NCBI GenBank assembly: GCA_964538915.1
Contig: CAZIFB010000020.1
Coordinates: 11,363-75,362 of the forward strand
DNA from: JAEUHQ01 sp964538915
GTDB taxonomy: Bacteria > Planctomycetota > UBA1135 > UBA2386
Direction: 5' to 3'
Length of the DNA stretch: 64,000 bases
The notes below the pieces were generated by a model. It was not told the origin of the DNA and ran no database searches. It saw nothing but the letters and a program-made list of their open reading frames with translations. The number at the start of each line of letters is the position of its first letter. The first letter of the stretch is position 1. Position numbers and translations under genes: made by a program. This document shows positions 20,656 through 29,835 of this stretch, piece by piece.

Positions 20656-22668
20656 TCAGTGATCGTTCGGGATGTCGAGATCGCGTTCGACGCGTTCCTG
20701 GCCGTCGCCGACGGACAAGGCAACCGCGGATCGCTGGAATTGCTGCATCTGCCGGAAAGGCTGCGCCTCGGGCGAGGTGGTGTCGAGCGCCGCAGCGCGG
20801 AGTTCGTACATACCGGGTGGTACTCGTCGAGGCATGCGAAAGAAGCCGTCTGCGTCGGCTATGGCCTCCAGGCGGAAGCCGCCGCCGCGCAAGGCCGCGT
20901 TGGACGGCGTCGTCAACAGGATCTTCGCTTGCGGTGCGGTTCTTCCGGCGATCGTGACGCGCCCGCTGACCTCGGCGCCCCGTTCGAGACGGATCGGGGC
21001 GATGGTACGGGCGCCTTCGGCGTCGAGGAGGATGCCGTTCTGTCGGGCGAGGCACGCGTCGGGGTGCCGCACCTCCAGCTGGTACCGACCGAACGAGAGC
21101 CGCGGGAGTTCGAACTGGCCGTCCGCGTCGGTCGTGGCCCCCCGAACGGTGATCCGCTCGGGGGCTGCGCCCGCGAGCGCGCGCCACAGAGGCGAGTCCG
21201 GGTCGGCTCCGTCTGCCGCGGTCGTCACCGTCGCCCCTCCGAGCGGCCGGCCGAGGGAATCGACGACGTGGCCGCGGATCGTGGCCCCGTTCGACAAGGT
21301 CATGTCGAGTTCGCGCAGGACCCCGTCGCCGCCTTCCGGGATCGCGAACTCCACCGGCGCTGAGAACGTCGTCGCGAACCCTTCGGCGGCCACCTGACAG
21401 ACGAACGTTCCGTTCGGCAGATCGTCGATCGTGGTTCGATCCGTCTCGCCCCGGAGCGCGATGCGTCGGTCCGGCACGTCTGGAACGTAGCTGAGGTGGC
21501 CGTCCCGCTCCGCCAGGAACCGCCGCACACCGAGTTGGTAGTCCCGGACGACGGTGCCGCCCGGAGTCAGCACGCGGAGCCCCAAGGAACTCCGCCGGGC
21601 GACCGCGATCAGCAGGTCGGTGCGGCCAGCCTCGACCTCGAGGCGTTCCACCGCGGCGAACGAGCGCGCCGACACGCGCAGGCGGAATCGGCCGGCCGGC
21701 AGGTTCTGCACGACGAACCAGCCGTCCGCGTCGGTGCTCGCGAGGAGTGGCGGCATGGCGGCCTGTTCGGGCCAGGCTTCGATCCGCGCGGACGCCACGC
21801 CGGCGCCGTTCCTCTCGTGGACCCGACCGCGAATGGTGAGTCCGGCCGGAAGGGCAAAGTCGACGTCGGGCAACGGCTCGGTGCCGAGGTCGATCTGCGT
21901 GCGGACCATGCGCGCGAAGCCGGGAGCCACTGCCGTGACGCGCACGGTGCCGACGCGGGGCACGAGCAGTTCGTAGCGACCCTGCGCGTCGACCGTGGTC
22001 GACAGCGATCGCTCCCCGTCGGGCAGTGAACGCAGGGCGGCATCGACGAAGGTCGTGCCGGTTTCGATCGTGACCGTCGCGCCGGGCACCGGAGCGCCGG
22101 AGCCGGCGATCTCGACCCGACCACGCAGCGCGGCACCCTTGCCGACGACGACGATGCCCACGTCGAACCACTGATCCGCGAGGAGATGCAGTCCCGTGAC
22201 GCGCGTCGGAGCGCGGTTCGCGGCGACGAAGAACAGCTCGTAGACGCGGTCCTGCGTGACCGGCAGCCCGAGCGCGAACGTGCCGTCCAAGGCCGTCCGG
22301 GTCGACGCCAAGGGAGCCGGCGAAAGGCGCCTCTCCGCGATCAGGGCGACGGCCAGCGGGTCGTTGGACGGGCTGTCGAGCAGGTGCACGTCGACGGCGG
22401 CGAGCGGGCGATTCGCCTCGTCGAGCACGACGCCGCGCCAGCCCTGCGCCGGCGCGAGGGCCATGGTCGCTGGCAGCTCCTGCGCGGGTTCGCGCTGCGC
22501 CGTGGAGACCCCCGGCGAGGTCGCGCGGGCGTTCTCCGGTTCGGCTTCCGCCGCGCGGTGCTGGGTCGGCGGCGGGGAAGGCGGTGCTTCAGGCGTGCGC
22601 CGCGACAGAACCCACACCGCGGCGCCGGCGACCACCAGCGCGACGACGATCGTCGCGCGCAGCTTCAT
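20656..22668 (-). CDS. Membrane-anchored protein with carboxypeptidase-regulatory-like repeats (paralogue 2)
   Basis: 670 residues with the same plan as its downstream neighbour: N-terminal helix (IVVALVVAGAAVWVL), Pro/Ala/Glu-rich linker, then repeated beta-sandwich modules (VVLDEANRPLAAVDVHLLDS; HVVDSLGRPLGGATVTTAAD; DGQFELPRLSFGRYQLEVRH). Matching blocks in the two proteins occur in the same order (for instance RLSFGRYQLEVRHPD here against KLSFADYMVRVSHPD there), so they arose by tandem duplication and have diverged well. Likely periplasmic or surface-facing. The ATG at 22668 starts directly with the anchor. First gene of the pair; its promoter should lie in 22669-22962. Confidence 0.8.
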   Translation of the reverse strand: MKLRATIVVALVVAGAAVWVLSRRTPEAPPSPPPTQHRAAEAEPENARATSPGVSTAQREPAQELPATMALAPAQGWRGVVLDEANRPLAAVDVHLLDSPSNDPLAVALIAERRLSPAPLASTRTALDGTFALGLPVTQDRVYELFFVAANRAPTRVTGLHLLADQWFDVGIVVVGKGAALRGRVEIAGSGAPVPGATVTIETGTTFVDAALRSLPDGERSLSTTVDAQGRYELLVPRVGTVRVTAVAPGFARMVRTQIDLGTEPLPDVDFALPAGLTIRGRVHERNGAGVASARIEAWPEQAAMPPLLASTDADGWFVVQNLPAGRFRLRVSARSFAAVERLEVEAGRTDLLIAVARRSSLGLRVLTPGGTVVRDYQLGVRRFLAERDGHLSYVPDVPDRRIALRGETDRTTIDDLPNGTFVCQVAAEGFATTFSAPVEFAIPEGGDGVLRELDMTLSNGATIRGHVVDSLGRPLGGATVTTAADGADPDSPLWRALAGAAPERITVRGATTDADGQFELPRLSFGRYQLEVRHPDACLARQNGILLDAEGARTIAPIRLERGAEVSGRVTIAGRTAPQAKILLTTPSNAALRGGGFRLEAIADADGFFRMPRRVPPGMYELRAAALDTTSPEAQPFRQMQQFQRSAVALSVGDGQERVERDLDIPNDH

Positions 22669-22962
22669 TCCGGGGCCCCGCCCGCGGCGCGGAGGAACTC
22701 GATTGCGATGCGGCGAACCACGATTTTTTCAGCGTATCCGTTCGGTGTCGGTCGGGCGCTTTTCTGTCCAAGGTTGCGACATGAAGCGCTTCCTGTACCA
22801 CGTCGCCGCGCGCATCTGTCGACGAGCAAGGCAGCACGGACGCATGTGAGCAGTTTTCCTTCCGGCTCACGCGCGTGTGCATGCTTGTGCACGTCGGCGG
22901 GCGCAGTGCCGGTGGCAACGAAAGTCTGGCCGCACCAGAGTCGCGCCGCGTAGGGGCCGCGA
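22669..22962. promoter_or_regulatory. Divergent intergenic region
   Basis: 294 bases between the divergent repeat-protein and secreted-protein genes, so promoters for both must lie here. It is less GC-rich than its surroundings near 22725-22765. On the minus strand a GATACGCT stretch precedes an A-run, a possible -10 region. A 22-codon reading frame at 22782-22850 has no support as a gene. Confidence 0.3.
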
Positions 22963-24704
22963 ATGCAAAAAACGGCTTCGCTGTTGGCGACTCTGTTCGC
23001 CACTCCTCTGCTCCTTGCGCAGGTTCAGGTGGTCGAGCAGTTCGGTACCGGGTGTGGTGGCTACGGCGGTCAGGAAGCGACGATCGACATCTTCCCCCCG
23101 ATGCGGCCGGGTTCGTGGTCGACGATCCGGATCGACCACCTGACGCCGTTTGCGCAGGCGGTCCTGATGATCGGGGATTCGCGGACGGAGTGGGGGAGCA
23201 TCGTGCTGCCGGCTTCGCTGGCGCCGGTGAACATGCCCGGCTGCTCGCTGCTGGTATCGCCGCTGATCCAGATGCCCTTCTTCACGACGACGCCTACGGT
23301 CGCCGCGGGTTTCCCCGTGCCGGAGGACCCGATCCTCGCGGCGAGTGATCTCTACTTCCAGGCGTTCTTCGCCGAGCCCGGTCTCAACGGCCCCGGAATC
23401 GGCCTCTCCAGGGCGCTGCGAAACCGCGTCGCGCCCCTGCCCACGCCTACGAGCCCGGTGACGTCGATCACGCAGTTCGGCATCACGTTCCAATTCGCGC
23501 AGCCGGTCGAGGCGGGGCAATTCGTCAATGGCGACTGGTTCGTCATCGGGCCGGTAACGCTCGTCGACATGCAGCCGGTCTGCACGACCGTCGGCACTCG
23601 TGTCATCAACGGCGCGATGATCAATCCGAATCCGTCGACCTACATGCAGGGGTACGACCGTGGCCTCTACGGTGCGGGCAACGAGAACCGCTACTCCGAC
23701 ACGCTGAACGTCGCGAAGAACCTCGCACCGGGCAATCCGCTGGTGCTGGTGCCGAACCAAAGTCTGGTGAAGGTCATCAGCAACATGAACACCGCGTTCA
23801 TTCCTCAGATCGAGACGTGCTCGGTTCTCACCTGCCTCGCGGTGCGGCCGCCGCTCGGTTCGTTCCGTCCGCCGTACGCCGGCAACGACCACTCGGTCGG
23901 CTACGACGTCGAGATGATCGACTGGAGTGCGCTGCTCTCGGTGACCGCTTCGTCCGGCATGCCGTCGATGTCGGCGCAGGTGGCGAAGTTCGAGCGTCCC
24001 TGGCTGGACCACGCGCCGGGCTGGCCTGCGCGCTTCATGCACCCGGTGCAGAACATGCCCGACTACGGTCGCGACTTCACGACGCTCTTCAACGAGTCCG
24101 CCCTGATGTGCAACGTGAACCTGCCGCTGCAGCAGAAGCAGTTGCTCGTCACGCGACTCGTGCAGATCGGCATCGACTTCTGGGGCAACGTCAAGAACGG
24201 ATGCGCGTGGGAGGGCACCGGGGGTCACGACTCGGGCCGCAAGCTGCCCATCCTGTTCGCCGGTGCGCTGTTGCACGACGTCGAAATGCTCGCCGTCGGC
24301 GCGAACTACCCGTCCGTGCGCAACCTGAACGGCACCTACACCGCGCACTTCGGTGAGGACTGTCAGACGTTCGTCGTGCAGCAGACCTCGGCGACGCAGG
24401 TCAACTGGGGCTACGGCGGCTACACGAGCTCCGACGTCGGCACGCCCGAGTTCGGCTTCGCCCACGTGCATGCGCCCAACGCGGACAACGCGAACTGGCT
24501 CGGCGACAGCTACCGCCGTTGCTGCACCGCGAATGCGTGGATCGGCGGTGTGCTGTGCGCTCGCATGATGGGCCTCAAGCAGGCCTGGAGCCACGACGCG
24601 CTGTTCGACTACATGGATCGTTACACGCAGGTCGAGACGAGCGGCTGGACGAAGTCCTGGTCGCCGTGGGTCGCGTCGATGTGGGACGCGCACCGCGCGT
24701 CGTT
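22963..24704 (+). CDS. Secreted protein with FG-x-GC module, 3' end lost in assembly gap
   Basis: 580 residues visible, then the reading frame enters a run of N. Signal peptide at about 1-20 (LLATLFATPLLLAQ). Residues about 25-165 form a beta-rich module starting FGTGCGGYGG, with IVLPASLAPVNMPGCSLLVSP and later DPILAASDLYFQ; the kelch protein at 28.3 kb carries a related module at its C-terminus. The remainder (about 170-580) is rich in Trp, Tyr, His and Asn, with GGHDSGRKLPILFAGALL and WLGDSYRRCC, suggesting a helical carbohydrate-active or toroid-like fold, but I cannot name a family. The stop codon is probably in or just before the gap; sequence after the gap is repeat, not a continuation. 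Confidence 0.7.
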
Positions 24705-24804
24705 NNNNNNNNNNNNNNNNNNNNNNNNNNNNNNNNNNNNNNNNNNNNNNNNNNNNNNNNNNNNNNNNNNNNNNNNNNNNNNNNNNNNNNNNNNNNNNNN
24801 NNNN
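24705..24804. other. Assembly gap (100 N)
   Basis: Placeholder-length run of N at the 3' end of the secreted-protein gene and the start of a tandem-repeat array; the true length is unknown. Confidence 0.99.
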
Positions 24805-25002
24805 CTGAGCGGACCGCCCGCTTCGCGCGCGCTCCGCACGGGACCTTGCCGCGCGCCCTCGGCGCGCCGCTCCGGTTCTGAGCGGACCGCCCGCTTCGCG
24901 CGCGCTCCGCACGGGACCTTGCCGCGCGCCCTAGGCGCGCCGCTCCGGTTCGGAACGGGCGGCCCGCTCGAGCGTGCTCTCGACGGGACTTCGCATGAGC
25001 GC
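24805..25002. repeat. 73-bp tandem repeat array
   Basis: Two copies of a 73-bp unit (24805-24877 and 24878-24950) differ at one base (24860 C, 24933 A). A degenerate third copy runs from 24951 to about 25002. Each full unit contains a 7-bp hairpin GCGCGCC / GGCGCGC, and the single difference falls in its 3-base loop. The array abuts the N run, so more copies were probably collapsed. The length is not a multiple of three and the frame carries no protein signal. From here to 25091 I see no gene. Confidence 0.85.
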
Positions 25003-25106
25003 GGCGATCGCCGGGCGGTCGCCGCCGCGCTCGTGAGTATGCTGCGCCACCAGATGGCTCCCCGCTGGCGCATGTTCGGTCTGCTTCGCGCGAGGGAGGG
25101 GCCGCG

Positions 25107-26954
25107 GTGCCGATCGGCGGGTGGAGTGCCGTGAGCGGCGCTTCGCCTGCCCGCCTCGGTGTGGCTGCCCTCGTGGCGTCGGTGGCGGCCGCGTTCATCG
25201 GATTGCAGCGCTGGGTCGTGCTGGTCCCGGACGTCGTCGACCGGCTGCGCGACGATGCGTTCTACGAGTTCACGTGGGCAGCCAATGTGGCGCGCGGGCT
25301 CGGCCCCGTCGTGAGCGACGGAGTCACGACCAGCGGGGTGCAGATCATGTGGTCGGTGCTGCTCGTCCCGGTCGCGTGGCTCGGTGGAGCCGCCGCGCTT
25401 CCTGCGATTGCCCCGTGGATCGGGTTCTCGCTCCACGTCGCCGCAGCGGCCGGCTGGTACCTCTCCACGCGCGATCGCCTGGCCGGTCTCTGCATCGCGC
25501 TGTGCTGGCTCGGCAACCCTCTGCTGTTGCGGGAGAGCCAGAACGGGCAGGAGACGGCGCTCGCGTGCCTCCTGGCGCAGATGCTGTGGTTCTCGCGCCG
25601 TGCATCGCTTCGGCGCTTCACCGGGGTCTCGCTGCTCGCCGTGCTCGCGCGCAGCGATCTCTTCGGACTCGTGGTCGCGTTGTCGGTGTGGCGCGGCGGC
25701 GTGGGTGCTCTCGTCGCGCCGATCACGGCATTCGTCGGGTTCGGGACCGCCAACGTGTTGCTCGGTGGCGGCGTCTGGCCGGATTCGGCCTTGCCGATGC
25801 CGTGGTTGTGGCATGCGAACTTCGCCGCCACGTCGCCCGATCTCCGGTCGTGGCTCGCGCAGGTCTGGTGGTTCGCGAGGCCGGTGTTCCTCGGCGGTCC
25901 GTGGGCGACCGCGTCGGCGATGGGACTCGGTTTCGCCGTGTTCGCGGTCGTGCGCGGCATGTGGCCCGCTTCGCTGCGCGCTCTTCCTTCACTCGCCGTC
26001 GGAGCCGCATGCGCCGTCGGTGTGCGTGACCTCGCGACTGCGGGTTGGACGGCGCTCTTCCTCGCCCTGGTGCCGAGGACGAAGCCGCGCCCCGCGCCAA
26101 GGGATCTGGCCGCGCTGGTGCTCGGGCTCGCGGCAATCGTCGCGCTCCACTGGGCGATCCGCTGGTACCCACGCGACTACTACGTGGCGCCGCTGGTGGT
26201 CGGTGCCGCGGCGGCGATGGCACGCTTCCGCCGTTGGCGCACGTTGCTGCTGGTCGCGGCCATCGCGCAGATCGCCGATGTCCGGCGCCTGGGGCCCGAG
26301 CCTCTCTCCGGGCAGCGTCAGATGGAGACCGCGGGGCGCTGTCTCCACGACGTGCTTCCGCCCGGCGAACGGGTGGGTTCTTTCAACTCGGGGATCGTGA
26401 CGTTCCATGCGGCTGTGGTGAGCGAACCGCTGGAACGTGTTCCGGTCGTGAACCTGGACGGCGTCGTCGATGCCCGATCCTTCCGCGCGTTGCGGGGTCG
26501 GAGGCTCGGCGAATGGCTCGACGAACAGCGGATCCGATTCGTGTTGGACGATGCGCGCCAGTTCTCGCTAGACGTGCGGCGGGCGCATGCGTGCGGAAGG
26601 TGGTTCGGCGACGGCTTCGACCCCGAACGGGACCTCGTCGAGATCGCCCGTTTCACGGCGGATGGCACCGGCGGCATGCGCCTCTATTGGCGGAAGGGAC
26701 GCGGGGATCGCCCGGTTCCCGCCGATGCGACGGTCGATCTCGGAGCCGGTCCGGCGGGTTCCCGTTACGTCCTCTGGCCCGCGCGCAGCGGCGCCACACT
26801 GGAGGGCGTCGGGAGCGACGGCGCGAGGATGCCCGTGGCCCGCAGCGATGCCGACACGGCGGTCGTCGTCCTCGTGCCCGCGTCGGCGCTGAGTGGCCGG
26901 GCCCTGTACGAGCGCGGAGTCGCGAAGCCCGTATTGACCCTGCCGAAGTTGTGA
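25107..26954 (+). CDS. Polytopic membrane protein, GT-C glycosyltransferase-like
   Basis: 615 residues with about nine to eleven hydrophobic helices in the first 400, then a soluble periplasmic C-terminal region. The pattern DDAFYEFTWAANVARGLGPV near residue 50 corresponds to the acidic first loop of GT-C glycosyltransferases (D-D-x-[FY]), which use lipid-linked sugars; GNPLLLRESQNGQETALA and LARSDLFGLVV match the same class of membrane proteins. The gene at the window's right end has the same plan. The start is a GTG at 25107 preceded by GAGGGAGGGG at 25092-25101. The sugar donor and target are unknown. It follows the 73-bp repeat array and precedes fbp by 46 bases. Confidence 0.7.
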   Translation: MPIGGWSAVSGASPARLGVAALVASVAAAFIGLQRWVVLVPDVVDRLRDDAFYEFTWAANVARGLGPVVSDGVTTSGVQIMWSVLLVPVAWLGGAAALPAIAPWIGFSLHVAAAAGWYLSTRDRLAGLCIALCWLGNPLLLRESQNGQETALACLLAQMLWFSRRASLRRFTGVSLLAVLARSDLFGLVVALSVWRGGVGALVAPITAFVGFGTANVLLGGGVWPDSALPMPWLWHANFAATSPDLRSWLAQVWWFARPVFLGGPWATASAMGLGFAVFAVVRGMWPASLRALPSLAVGAACAVGVRDLATAGWTALFLALVPRTKPRPAPRDLAALVLGLAAIVALHWAIRWYPRDYYVAPLVVGAAAAMARFRRWRTLLLVAAIAQIADVRRLGPEPLSGQRQMETAGRCLHDVLPPGERVGSFNSGIVTFHAAVVSEPLERVPVVNLDGVVDARSFRALRGRRLGEWLDEQRIRFVLDDARQFSLDVRRAHACGRWFGDGFDPERDLVEIARFTADGTGGMRLYWRKGRGDRPVPADATVDLGAGPAGSRYVLWPARSGATLEGVGSDGARMPVARSDADTAVVVLVPASALSGRALYERGVAKPVLTLPKL

Positions 26955-27000
26955 GCGCGGTGGAGGCGCGCTCCAATGCCCGCCCCCGGAATCCCCGCCG

Positions 27001-27996
27001 ATGACCACGCGCCTCACCCTCAGCGAACAGTTCTTCCGCGATCAAGCCAGCCACAATGCGAGCGGTGGCCTGTCGTCCGTGCTCAACCGCTTCAGCCTCG
27101 TCGCGAGGATGCTCGCGAGCGAGATCATGCGGGCCGGCTTCGTCGGCAAGCTCGGCTACGCGGGCGGCACGAACGTGCAGGGCGAGGACGTCCGCGCGCT
27201 CGACGTCATCAGCAACGATGCGGTGCTGCAGGTCTTCGAGAGCATCCCGATGGTCGCCGGGATCGCGAGCGAGGAAATGGAGGACGTGCATCTCCTTCCC
27301 GGCGGCGAGAACGGCAAGTACGTCATCACCGTCGATCCCCTCGATGGATCGGGCAACGTCGACGTGGCCGGTCAGATGGGGACGATCTTCGGCATCTACC
27401 GCCGCGTGAGCACGGCCGGGAAGGCGACGCTCGCCGACTTCCTGCAGCCCGGCCGCGACCTCGTGGCCGCCGGCTACGTGCTCTACGGACCGTGCACGAT
27501 GCTGGTCTACTCCGCGGGTGGGCCGGTGAACGGCTTCACGCTGGATCGTTCGATCGGCACGTTCTTCCTCACGCACCCGAACCTGCGGATCCCCGAAGGC
27601 GCGGGGTCCTACTCGGTGAACGAGGCGAACGAGGGCAAGTGGGACGCCAACACCCAGGCGATGGTGCGCGCGTTCCGCCGCCAGGAGACGACCTGTGGCA
27701 AACGGTCGGCGCGCTACGCGGGTGCGCTCGTCGGCGACTTCCACCGCACACTGCTGAAGGGCGGTGTCTACATGTATCCGGGCGAGGCGAAGAAGCCGGA
27801 AGGCAAGCTGCGGCTGCTCTACGAGAACGCGCCGCTCGCGTTCGTCTGTGAGAAGGCGGGTGGTGCCGCGACGGACGGCGTTCGTCGGATTCTCGACATC
27901 CAGCCGGAGAAGCTGCACCAGCGCACTCCGCTCTATCTCGGCAGCAAAGGCGACGTCGAGGAAGCGGGGCGCCGCCTCACTGGCGCCACGAAGTAG
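27001..27996 (+). CDS. fbp: Fructose-1,6-bisphosphatase class I
   Basis: 331 residues, the usual class I length. It hydrolyses fructose-1,6-bisphosphate to fructose-6-phosphate in gluconeogenesis. Signatures: NVQGEDVRALDVISND near the N-terminus, IASEEMED (metal-binding Glu), VDPLDGSGN (the DPLDGSSN metal and phosphate site), GTIFGIYRR, and GGVYMYPGE with RLLYENAPLAF close to the C-terminus. SGN replaces the usual SSN; otherwise complete. Cytoplasmic. No ribosome-binding site is obvious. Downstream lies a 112-bp repeat array with a hairpin that would stop transcription. Confidence 0.95.
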   Translation: MTTRLTLSEQFFRDQASHNASGGLSSVLNRFSLVARMLASEIMRAGFVGKLGYAGGTNVQGEDVRALDVISNDAVLQVFESIPMVAGIASEEMEDVHLLPGGENGKYVITVDPLDGSGNVDVAGQMGTIFGIYRRVSTAGKATLADFLQPGRDLVAAGYVLYGPCTMLVYSAGGPVNGFTLDRSIGTFFLTHPNLRIPEGAGSYSVNEANEGKWDANTQAMVRAFRRQETTCGKRSARYAGALVGDFHRTLLKGGVYMYPGEAKKPEGKLRLLYENAPLAFVCEKAGGAATDGVRRILDIQPEKLHQRTPLYLGSKGDVEEAGRRLTGATK

Positions 27997-28072
27997 CGCG
28001 AGCCGCGCCGCCCGGGGGGCGGGGCGGGCCCTTCTCGAGATGTCGCAGCGGGCTGGATGCGGTAGCTCGCGC

Positions 28073-28172
28073 NNNNNNNNNNNNNNNNNNNNNNNNNNNN
28101 NNNNNNNNNNNNNNNNNNNNNNNNNNNNNNNNNNNNNNNNNNNNNNNNNNNNNNNNNNNNNNNNNNNNNNNN
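28073..28172. other. Assembly gap (100 N)
   Basis: Placeholder run of N inside the 112-bp repeat; no gene is interrupted. Confidence 0.99.
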
Positions 28173-28321
28173 CGTTGATCCGCGTTGCGACAGCTCCCAG
28201 GAGCTGCCGAGCCGCGCCGCCCGGAGGCGGGGCGGGCCCTTCTCGAGATGTCGCAGCGGGCTGGATGCGGTAGCTCGCGCGGAGCGTTGATCCGCGTTGC
28301 GACAGCTCCCAGGAGCTGCCG

Positions 28322-28350
28322 AGCCGCGCCGCCCGGAGGGCGGGGCGGCT
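28322..28350. terminator. Strong bidirectional terminator-like hairpin
   Basis: 13-bp arms (28322-28334 and 28338-28350) with one mismatch and a GGA loop, formed by the last partial repeat copy. It overlaps the first bases of the kelch gene's stop codon on the minus strand and faces fbp on the other. Confidence 0.55.
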
Positions 28351-29728
28351 ACGGCGCGCCGATGATCGCGCGCATGCCGCGACTCGTGCCGCCGACGCCG
28401 TTCACGGCGGTCTCGTCGGGGATCAGGATCTGCGAGTAGAACGGCAGATTCACGAGCGTCGGGTCGTTCGGCAGCGTCATCGTGGTGTCGGTCGTGCCGC
28501 CACCAGCGAGCGCGAGAGAGACGAAGTCGGGCGAAACGAGCACCGTGCAGCCCGCGAGGCCCAGGATCGATGCGTCGACGGGCAGCGGGATGCCCTGGTA
28601 GTTCTGGTTCGAAAGCCCCTGGAACACGATCACGGCGGCGGTGGTCTGCGGCAGGCCGGTCCAAGTGATCGTGTAGGTGAGCCCGGTCGTAGCCGGGATC
28701 GTCGCCGTTCCCTCGGCGACACCCACCGAGGTCGCGCAGCCTTCGCCGAACATGCCGGCGATCGCCGTGTTCTTGCCGGTGAACTCCCAGGTCTCGTTTC
28801 CGAAGGACGTGCCGACGCCGCCGAAGACGATGAACTTGTTGTTCTGTCCGTGGAACGCGCCGTAGGACTCGGTGGTCAAGGGCGTGCCGGTGGCGCCACC
28901 GACGAGGTCCCACGAACTGCCCGAGAACTCGTACGTCGCCTGTGTGTAGTTCGTGCCGTCGAAGCCGCCCGACATCACGATGCGCTTGCGCTTCGTGTCG
29001 TAGACGGACGACGTGCGGAAGAGCGTGGGCGCGCCGGTCGCGGGAGTGATGTGCTTCCAGTCGCTGCCGTCGAACTGCCAGGTGTCGCCGTAGAGGATGT
29101 CGAGATCGGCGTCGTAACCGCCGTACAGGATCGTGCGGTTGAGTGCGGCGTCGAACCGGAGCAGCATGTCCTCGCGCGGTGCCGGCGCGTGCGCGGTCGT
29201 GATCTGCGTCCAGTCCGTGCCGTCGAACTCCCACGTGTCGGCGATCGATCCGAGCAACGAGCGGCCACCGAAGAGCACCGCGCGGTTGCGCAGGGTGTCG
29301 TAGGCGAGGCCGTAGCGGAAACGCGGCGTCGGAGCGTGTGCGGTGGCTACTTGCGTCCAGACGGTTCCGGTCCACTGCCAGGTGTCGTTCGCGAGCGTCG
29401 TGATCGCCGGGGAACGGCCGCCGAACGTCAGCAGGCGGTTCAGGGTCGGGATGCGGACCATCTGGTGGCCCCAGCGGGGCAGGCCGCCGGCGGTCGTCAG
29501 GAGCTGCCACGTCGTCCCGTTGTAGCTCCACGTCTCGCCGAGGATCTGCGATGGCGTCTGGGTGAGGCCGCCATAGATGATCATCCGGTTGCCGTTGCCG
29601 TCGAAACCCATTGCCCCGGCGCGCCGCGCACCGGGCGACACGGTCGGCGTGATCTTGACCCACGGGTTCTGCCCGGGCAGTGCGACGACGAGAGCAGCGG
29701 CGACGAGGAGGTACGGAATGCGTGCCAT
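28349..29728 (-). CDS. Secreted kelch/galactose-oxidase-like beta-propeller protein with FG-x-GC module
   Basis: 459 residues. Signal peptide (YLLVAAALVVALPGQ), then about six kelch-type repeats between residues 25 and 320, each with a YGG/FGG blade strand, a variable loop, and W-x-[FY]-[DNST]-G-x-x-W (DTWEFDGTDWTQ, DTWQFDGSDWKH). The C-terminal 130 residues begin FGEGCATS and include LAGCTVLVSPDF and NLPFYSQ, matching the N-terminal module of the secreted protein at 22.9 kb. Kelch propellers usually bind proteins or sugars; no copper-radical oxidase ligands are evident, so enzymatic activity is doubtful. The ATG at 29728 gives the signal peptide directly; 29755 is an alternative. Confidence 0.8.
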   Translation of the reverse strand: MARIPYLLVAAALVVALPGQNPWVKITPTVSPGARRAGAMGFDGNGNRMIIYGGLTQTPSQILGETWSYNGTTWQLLTTAGGLPRWGHQMVRIPTLNRLLTFGGRSPAITTLANDTWQWTGTVWTQVATAHAPTPRFRYGLAYDTLRNRAVLFGGRSLLGSIADTWEFDGTDWTQITTAHAPAPREDMLLRFDAALNRTILYGGYDADLDILYGDTWQFDGSDWKHITPATGAPTLFRTSSVYDTKRKRIVMSGGFDGTNYTQATYEFSGSSWDLVGGATGTPLTTESYGAFHGQNNKFIVFGGVGTSFGNETWEFTGKNTAIAGMFGEGCATSVGVAEGTATIPATTGLTYTITWTGLPQTTAAVIVFQGLSNQNYQGIPLPVDASILGLAGCTVLVSPDFVSLALAGGGTTDTTMTLPNDPTLVNLPFYSQILIPDETAVNGVGGTSRGMRAIIGAP

Positions 29729-29835
29729 GCGGGGAAGGCGGTCGGGAGGGCGCACGTTCGCGGGGACGGGCGAGCGGCGTGCAGAACTGTAGCCAGGACT
29801 GGCGGCAGTGCCTACGTGGTCTGCAGAATGTCCGG

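Larger units (their letters stand above)
28000..28350. repeat. 112-bp tandem repeat array interrupted by an assembly gap
   Basis: Unit start GAGCCGCGCCGCCCGG recurs at 28000, 28209 and 28321. The copy at 28209-28320 is complete (112 bp); 28000-28072 is a head, 28173-28208 a tail, and 28321 onward a partial copy. Each full unit carries CAGCTCC-CA-GGAGCTG (28191-28206, 28303-28318) and a GC-rich hairpin. Head and tail around the gap add up to one unit short by about four bases, so the gap hides about 4 bp or that plus whole units. The array lies between the convergent fbp and kelch genes. Confidence 0.85.

Noticed and set aside
22782..22850. 22-codon small reading frame in the divergent intergenic region
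   Set aside because: No ribosome-binding site, no signal or hydrophobic pattern; indistinguishable from chance.
24805..25134. Continuation of the secreted-protein frame past the N gap
   Set aside because: The translated sequence after the gap is the 73-bp repeat, whose length is not a multiple of three, and it overlaps the next gene's start.
28000..28350. Possible CRISPR array at the 112-bp repeats
   Set aside because: Units are direct tandem copies without distinct spacers and no cas gene is nearby.
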